From: Ustilago trichophora
Taxonomy: Eukaryota; Basidiomycota; Ustilaginomycetes; Ustilaginales; Ustilaginaceae
NCBI GenBank assembly: GCA_900323505.1
Contig: OOIN01000031.1
Location: 1 to 64,000, forward strand
Length of the DNA stretch: 64,000 bases
Direction of reading: 5' to 3'
The position numbers and the translations under genes were made by a program. Position 1 is the stretch's first letter; each line of letters begins with the position of its first letter. The notes beneath the pieces are model-generated. The model saw only the letters and a list, made by a program, of their open reading frames with translations. It searched no databases and was not told the origin of the DNA. Shown here piece by piece: positions 60,814 to 64,000 of this stretch.

Positions 60814-60946
60814 GAGCAAAAGCAGTGAGAAGAAACACTGGCGCCTCGATCGAGTCAAGGAGCTGTCTATCATTACACCTGAATCCTCTTCAAAAGGAAC
60901 GCTGAATCGGTCATTCGCGTTCGTTGGCTCAATCAACCCATCCGTC

Positions 60947-63931
60947 ATGGCGTGCTGCCACAGAGCGGCAAGGGTACCCAAACCCTACCAACGGCTCGTT
61001 CGATCTTCTTCTGTGGCGGTTCTTCCACCAGCATTCTTGGCACCGAGGATTCATGCTCAGTCGTTCTCTATACAGTCATCACGTCCAGCCTCAGCACCTT
61101 CATCTAAGCGGACATCTCCAAATTCAGCTCAAAACCTCAAAGGCACCCTTCGAAGGCTCGGCCAGGGCTCGAAATGGAGCCCACAATCTCCAACCAAGAC
61201 CCTCGATTCGAAAGATGGCGAGACCACCACGACTCGCAGTGTGCTTCGCCACTCATCATCATTGCCAGATAGGAAGAGAGGACCTGTTGGTGATCGAAAC
61301 CATCTGCTCGGCTTCCGCCTCAGGGCGAAAAGGCTATATGACCATCTTATCAAGGTCAGTCAAGAGCTCGAGGCTCGATTTCGACTTCGCGTACCACCAG
61401 CTCAGATCGAAGCGGATATCGCAGCCGTGCTCACTCACTTTGAGAGCGAGATGAAGGCGCTACGTGTCATGATCAAGTCCAAGGACGTCCTCGTCGACCC
61501 CGAAAACGCCTGGAAATCCGCTTCACGCATCAAGGCTCCTTACAACGCCGCCATGCGCTTATGCGTGCGGACGGGCAGATTCGAGCGCGCCTTCAGGTTG
61601 CTCAACCAGATGAAGAAGGACGGCATTTTTCCCAGCGCACCCACCTACACTGTCCTCATCCATGGTCTCACCAAAGCTCTCCTTGCGCAAGGAAAGCCTC
61701 CGTCGAGTGCTCGTGAACTTGAGGCTTGGCTCCAACGCAAAGAGGTCCAGCGCATTCGCGAACTCTTTCAAGACCTCGAGAAGCTGTGGAAGCAAGCCTT
61801 TCCTCGCTACTTTCAACGCTTTGGAGCGCCCAAGCCCAAAGACGCCCTCTCTCTCGACAAGGACGACTTTCACACACTGACTGACCAGGCACGTCGCAAC
61901 CTCGTCTCGCAACAGGCCAGCGTCCAGGAGGTTCGTGAGTTCCCCCATCTGCTTTCCAACTCCATCGGTGCCTACATCGCCTTCCTCCGCCTCTTGGGCC
62001 CCAATGAAGAGCTCGATAAGCTCTTTGATCAACTCTTTCCGTCCACACTGATCGACAGCATGGCCAAAGGTCTGGCACCGAACGCATCTCCCCAAGACAA
62101 GCTCGAGCTGGCGAATCGCAAGTTGTCGCAAGAGCTACCCCTCGGTGATGTGTCGACCTTTACGGCGTTTCTAGCCCTTGCCAAGGAATCACACGGCGCG
62201 GATCGTCTTGCCCCTCTCGAGCGCATGTGGTCTCGCTTTGCCAAATTGATGCAACTGGAACGTTACGAGCGATTTTCAGCATCTCAGCCTGCCTCCAAAC
62301 ACCATCAGAGCTTGAAAGCTTCGCGAAAGAAGGGCGTGTCGCATGTCGTCCAATCTGAGACAGAATCTTCCAGATTTGTCCCCGATGATCATTACATGGT
62401 GGACATCCTTCGCCAACTACAGCCGACTCCCAACGTGGAACCCGCTCCAAATCTTCGTCTCGGTCTTTCAATCTTGTCACAGGTCTACGGTCTTGACCTT
62501 GAGTCTTCTGCCGATGGCATCATCAGGGATCCACGGTCTTCTCAGAATTTCGAAAAGTTCGGGTTCCATCGCTACATCCGTGCCGACGCCAACGCGCTCG
62601 ACGGTCTCGGTCAGCCTGTATCCGAGTTACGAGACAACTCTGTTGCAACTTTTGCCCTGGGTATGTTCGCCACACCAGAGGCCTGGAAGCAATTCGTCGC
62701 GCTGTTCAACTACCTGTGGGCACGAGACTACGCTGATTACCATACTGCGAGTCTGCAGGCTGATACTTTGGGAAGCATACTTCCGAATGCATTTGGGCTT
62801 GGCAGTGCACTTCGCCCAGCCTCTGCGATGAGGTTGCTCTGGATCCTGGCCGAAGTCGGCGATCCTGCGGGTGCGCGCGTCGCCCTCGAGGCCATGAAGC
62901 AAGCGTCCGAGGCTGCATCAAGCGGAGACCAAGCTGTGCAGGACGTTGGCAGCGGACGAGCGCGTCGTTCGAGGCAGGCGGCTAATCAGTCGGAACAAAG
63001 AGAGAGTCTCAAGTGGAAACCAGCCGACATTTGCTACATTCGAGCTATGCGGGCCAACTTGGTCGCCATGCTGATCGGCCCAAGCGGTCTCACTGCGGCC
63101 ACAAGCGTAGTGGACACTTCCGAGACAATGGATTCGAAGAAGCGCAGGCATGACGCGTGGCCTGAAGCCAGATCCCTTTTTATTGAATGGTGTGAAGAGA
63201 GGGGCGCTCGCAACAGGCCTCAACCCTCTCAAGCCAGATGGGATGCGAACAACGCTGCTGTCGAATGGGACACTGTTGCATCTCGCATACGGGACGAGGC
63301 CCGCAATGGTAAGCAGGAGAAGCTGGCCCTCATCCACGCGGACAACATGCACTCTCTTTTCCTTCATCTGGCTCGGGTGTGCGCCGTCTCAGAGGGTAAG
63401 ACGGACGCCGCTGTGGCCCGAGAGGCTCTCGCCCTGCTCGAAGAGCGCGTTGGTCTCGAAGTGGTCGTCACAGCGACCAAGAGGGTGCAAGAAGAGGTCG
63501 CTGATTCGGCCAGGTCGAGCTCAAAACAGGAAGTTCTGGTGTCCTCTGCCAAAGTCCGTACTCTGACTCACCTGAGCAAGGTCTTGAGTCTCGCCCTAGA
63601 CACCTCGGAGCATTCCTTTGCGCCCAAGGCAGACGTGGAACTCTGGAAGCGCATTCGCAAGATGTTTCCGGCGCCATCCGAGAGTTTGCAACTCAAACCT
63701 CCACGGGAGAATCGCTCCTCCAACAATAGCCGGGACCTGCGCGGCCGGCATTCTGGAGGAAATCGATTGCTGCTCTCCAGAGACGACTACCTCGAATTGG
63801 AGGCCGAAGACGAGGTAGCTGACGAACTAGACGAGGTAGATCGAAATCATCGCGGCTCAAACAGGATGCAACGTCGTTCGCGCCACGTCGAGCAGGAGCT
63901 GGAACGCTGGGTGCGAGGAGCTTCGTCTTAA
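60947..63931 (+). CDS. Mitochondrial pentatricopeptide-repeat (PPR) protein
   Basis: 994 residues from the ATG at 60947; 76 more codons upstream are open but pass through a GAA microsatellite. The N-terminus is Arg/Ser-rich with few acidic residues (MACCHRAARVPKPYQRLVRSSSVAV), a likely mitochondrial presequence. At about 195-245 a clear PPR pair is seen (PYNAAMRLCVRTGRFERAFRLLNQMKKDGIFPSAPTYTVLI, whose GIFPSAPTYTVLIHGL is the typical turn). Weaker helical repeats follow, including AMRLLWILAEVGDPAGARVALEAMKQ near 640. Such fungal proteins bind organellar RNA to act in maturation, stability or translation of mitochondrial transcripts. The C-terminus is charged (EAEDEVADELDEVDRNHRG) and the protein has no SMR or DYW domain. 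The RNA target is unknown. Confidence 0.85.
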   Translation: MACCHRAARVPKPYQRLVRSSSVAVLPPAFLAPRIHAQSFSIQSSRPASAPSSKRTSPNSAQNLKGTLRRLGQGSKWSPQSPTKTLDSKDGETTTTRSVLRHSSSLPDRKRGPVGDRNHLLGFRLRAKRLYDHLIKVSQELEARFRLRVPPAQIEADIAAVLTHFESEMKALRVMIKSKDVLVDPENAWKSASRIKAPYNAAMRLCVRTGRFERAFRLLNQMKKDGIFPSAPTYTVLIHGLTKALLAQGKPPSSARELEAWLQRKEVQRIRELFQDLEKLWKQAFPRYFQRFGAPKPKDALSLDKDDFHTLTDQARRNLVSQQASVQEVREFPHLLSNSIGAYIAFLRLLGPNEELDKLFDQLFPSTLIDSMAKGLAPNASPQDKLELANRKLSQELPLGDVSTFTAFLALAKESHGADRLAPLERMWSRFAKLMQLERYERFSASQPASKHHQSLKASRKKGVSHVVQSETESSRFVPDDHYMVDILRQLQPTPNVEPAPNLRLGLSILSQVYGLDLESSADGIIRDPRSSQNFEKFGFHRYIRADANALDGLGQPVSELRDNSVATFALGMFATPEAWKQFVALFNYLWARDYADYHTASLQADTLGSILPNAFGLGSALRPASAMRLLWILAEVGDPAGARVALEAMKQASEAASSGDQAVQDVGSGRARRSRQAANQSEQRESLKWKPADICYIRAMRANLVAMLIGPSGLTAATSVVDTSETMDSKKRRHDAWPEARSLFIEWCEERGARNRPQPSQARWDANNAAVEWDTVASRIRDEARNGKQEKLALIHADNMHSLFLHLARVCAVSEGKTDAAVAREALALLEERVGLEVVVTATKRVQEEVADSARSSSKQEVLVSSAKVRTLTHLSKVLSLALDTSEHSFAPKADVELWKRIRKMFPAPSESLQLKPPRENRSSNNSRDLRGRHSGGNRLLLSRDDYLELEAEDEVADELDEVDRNHRGSNRMQRRSRHVEQELERWVRGASS

Positions 63932-64000
63932 GGACGCCTGATTATAAAGGATAGTACTCGCATTTCTGTGGCTAGAGCCAACGGACAGCATCATCCGTTG

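Noticed and set aside
60719..60946. PPR protein starting at 60719 with an Arg-rich leader
   Set aside because: The Arg run is only a GAA microsatellite read in one frame. The ATG at 60947 gives a normal mitochondrial presequence.
1..64000. CRISPR arrays, bacterial operons, rRNA genes
   Set aside because: The window is eukaryotic with introns and a TTAGGG telomere. I saw no spaced repeat array or rRNA sequence; tRNA genes were not searched exhaustively by eye.
49300..64000. A secondary-metabolite cluster around the transcription factor, dehydrogenase and isopropylmalate-dehydrogenase-like gene
   Set aside because: No synthase, P450 or dedicated exporter is present, and housekeeping genes (NDUFA8, PPR) are interspersed.

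Overview
The window is one chromosome end of a filamentous or yeast-like basidiomycete, most likely a smut fungus (Ustilaginomycetes). Base 1 begins a (CCCTAA)n telomere. The genes are eukaryotic with short (about 50-230 nt) GT-AG introns. The first kilobases carry telomere-linked RecQ-like helicase genes of the kind known from Ustilago subtelomeres (UTASa family). The species assignment is inference.

Region 1 (1-8876) is the subtelomere. About 180 bp of telomere repeat cap a broken copy of a ~5.05 kb repeat unit (copy A, 181-3829), followed in tandem by a second copy (copy B, 3830-8876). Each carries a minus-strand helicase gene with a TATA box and a 76-nt first intron. Copy A is cut by the telomere. 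Copy B is cut at the unit junction, inside the helicase domain. In copy B the protein reads: two C2H2-type fingers (OrsD-like), a tyrosine-recombinase-like segment with an R..R-H-Y signature, then a RecQ-type DExH ATPase lobe. This is the most unusual system in the window.

Region 2 (8877-10424) is a gene-poor transition zone with TTAGGGGT-type inverted repeats and a possible decayed exon. Region 3 (10425-21607) holds an esterase/lipase, an unresolved multi-exon gene, a large coiled-coil protein, TAM41 (mitochondrial CDP-DAG synthase) and a small ubiquitin-like-fold candidate whose first exon may be only the ATG.

Region 4 (21744-27557) is a nearly intact Ty3/Gypsy retrotransposon. It has identical 88-bp LTRs, a CGCG target-site duplication, a TGG-starting primer site, gag with one in-frame TGA, a GGGAAAT -1 frameshift site, a pol without an evident chromodomain, and an antisense ORF for a Zn2Cys6-type protein between pol and the 3' LTR.

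Region 5 (28-64 kb) is ordinary euchromatin: a succinate-semialdehyde dehydrogenase, a PROPPIN, U1-C, the ESCRT-III protein Did2, 3-hydroxyanthranilate dioxygenase, a large Ser-rich protein, a secreted protein, an SMP-30-type lactonase, a hexose transporter, a Zn2Cys6 transcription factor, a second SSADH-like dehydrogenase, an isopropylmalate-dehydrogenase-like enzyme, complex I subunit NDUFA8 and a PPR protein. The genes are individually transcribed and no biosynthetic cluster is evident. Many intergenic regions carry palindromic (TACTGTAC)-type motifs.
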